Shown: positions 62,895 to 64,000 of the stretch, one piece after another | Numbering within the stretch: position 1 is the first letter of the stretch | Layout of the letters: every line of letters starts with the position of its first letter | Assembly (NCBI GenBank): GCA_965221765.1 | Contig: OZ244911.1 | Location: forward strand, 496,001 to 560,000 | DNA from: Bin25 sp965221765 | GTDB lineage: Bacteria > Bacteroidota > Bacteroidia > Flavobacteriales > Flavobacteriaceae | Direction of reading: 5' to 3' | Length of the DNA stretch: 64,000 nucleotides | Made by a program: the position numbers and the translations under genes | Notes under the pieces: model-generated | The model's database searches: none | What the model saw: the letters and a program-made list of their open reading frames with translations, nothing else | Told to the model about the DNA's origin: nothing

Positions 62895-64000
62895 ATGATG
62901 TCAAGAATCGATGTTTCTCTAGATTTGCTTCGTTGGACGATTAAACGAAATAACCTTCAAATAGGCGATTATCTAAAAAACCGCTGCAACTCTTTCATTG
63001 GATTCATGGTGAAAAATCACTGATTTTCAAGCAGTTGAAAAAGTTTGCCAAACAAACCTATACGCCACTATGATACTTTTTTCTATCGGAAGTTCCAAAA
63101 GAAAAAACTTCCATTTTATATTATCGTACAATATCTAAATCATCCCATCAGAAGATAAGCCTTCATCTTAGAAGCCCGATTTATGAGATGTAAAGAAGGC
63201 AAGATTGGTTGTCTGAACGATTCAAAGTAATAGACGCTGGAGCTTTAGATCTTGTTGGAACTGCTTGTTTAACAGATAATCCGGAATCTGTAGAAAAAAA
63301 TAGAAACCAACTGAGCATCAATCAAGATTGGCTACAATCGATTAGCTCAATAGAAAAGGCTGTGTGAAAGTTTCGATCAAAAATTGAAGATTTAAGAATC
63401 ATGGCTGTGATTAATGATGTGGTAGGAAGTAATCATAATCGTAAACTGAGAGTTGAAGAATTCCGTGGGTTTGCGTTAGTGGATAATTATGACCCTCTCA
63501 TATTCGTTAACGGGGCCGACTCAAAATCAGCCCAAATGTTTATCCTAGCTCATGAACTAGCCCATAGTTGGCTTGGCGAAGAGGGAAAATCTCAGGGTTT
63601 AAGTTTTTATCCTCTAATCATTCAACTATAGGACAATGATGCAACAAAGTTGCACCTGAGCTATTGGTGGTAAAAAATCATTTCAAAGAAGATTGAAATA
63701 AAAGTTCTCAATTCCCTAATCGATACAAAAACATAGCCAATAAATTCAAAGTAAGTCCCATCGTTATTGGTCTCAGAGCATTGGAGTGTGAATTCATAAG
63801 TAAAAAGGAATATTTAGAATTTCATGAAAATTATTCTAGTCTTAGCAAATCCAATAAGACAAAATCAAAGGGTAGTGGAATTATTATAAGAATCTGAATT
63901 TTAAGGTAGGGAAATTATTTGCCACTGAGCTTGCCATCGCAACAAGGGAAGGGTGGTTAGGATATCAAAAAGCATTCGATTTAATGGGAGAAAAAAGAGA
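62895..64000 (+). pseudogene. ImmA/IrrE-type metallopeptidase gene, frameshifted, runs off the window
   Basis: A decayed gene read in order over several frames. MSRIDVSLDLLRWTIKRNNL (from ~62895) is an XRE-like N-terminal helix typical of HTH-ImmA/IrrE proteins. Next comes a segment with DWLSER-like sequence, then VVGSNHNRKLRVEEFRGFAL with LIFVNGADSKSAQMFILAHE (63401-63560), the zinc motif being HELAHSW. Finally VGKLFATELAIATREGWLGY appears near 63910-63975. The intact part is the 76-codon ORF 63401-63631. Frameshifts and stops (e.g. near 63020, 63365 and 63630) inactivate it. Confidence 0.75.

Noticed and set aside
1..64000. tRNA, rRNA and riboswitch genes
   Set aside because: I looked for T-loop GGTTCRANTCC segments with acceptor stems and for leader hairpins before metabolic genes; the few partial hits lie inside coding regions and do not fold as tRNA.

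Overview
The window looks like chromosome from an AT-rich member of the Bacteroidota, most likely a flavobacterium. The support is gene content and order: gliding genes gldE-gldD next to mutY, atpD-atpC as a separate pair, DUF4270 protein / glycogen-synthase-like protein / panC / YbhN-type protein / radA in series, recO followed by a TonB receptor, DUF4252, DUF4292, DUF4199, HU-CCDC81/SPOR and PspC proteins, and lipoproteins with Bacteroidota-style signals. Many genes appear to start with TTG or GTG, and some upstream regions carry TAnnTTTG, the Bacteroidota -7 promoter element.

Layout. 1-13.6 kb is ordinary core: PspC protein (cut by the window edge), acyltransferase, two duplicated S41 lipoprotein peptidases, an ECF sigma/anti-sigma/DUF4252 operon, a glycosyltransferase, L31, MtaB and a lytic transglycosylase. 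13.6-25.2 kb is an accessory island: small ORFs of unknown function, two BspA-like (DUF285) repeat lipoprotein genes, the first with its signal peptide out of frame across a G9 tract, a decayed IS5-like element with recognisable ends, a 5'-truncated 900-residue protein gene of higher G+C, a decayed ISL3 element that still has inverted repeats and an exact 8-bp target duplication, and further transposase fragments. 25.2-37.6 kb is core: trpS, an unusual multi-HTH protein, rng, a 30-residue basic protein, HU, mutY, gldE, gldD and two M16 peptidases. 37.6-39.4 kb is a second patch of transposon relics. 39.4-62.5 kb is core: EnvC-like protein, SPOR protein, recX, atpC/atpD, Fic, two TonB receptors, YpdA-like reductase, DUF4270 protein, panC, radA, gdhA and recO. 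62.5-64 kb holds a frameshifted ImmA/IrrE-type gene.

How the genes fit together. The core covers DNA repair (MutY, RecX, RadA, RecO), envelope and gliding (GldD/GldE, EnvC-like, SPOR, lytic transglycosylase, DUF4270), lipid acylation, energy (F1 beta/epsilon) and nitrogen (glutamate dehydrogenase). The accessory part points to surface variation: duplicated repeat proteins, a homopolymeric G tract at a lipobox, a 183-bp perfect tandem duplication, and sequence exchange between the two S41 peptidase genes. No tRNA, rRNA or CRISPR array was found. All assignments are from reading the sequence; no database search was run.
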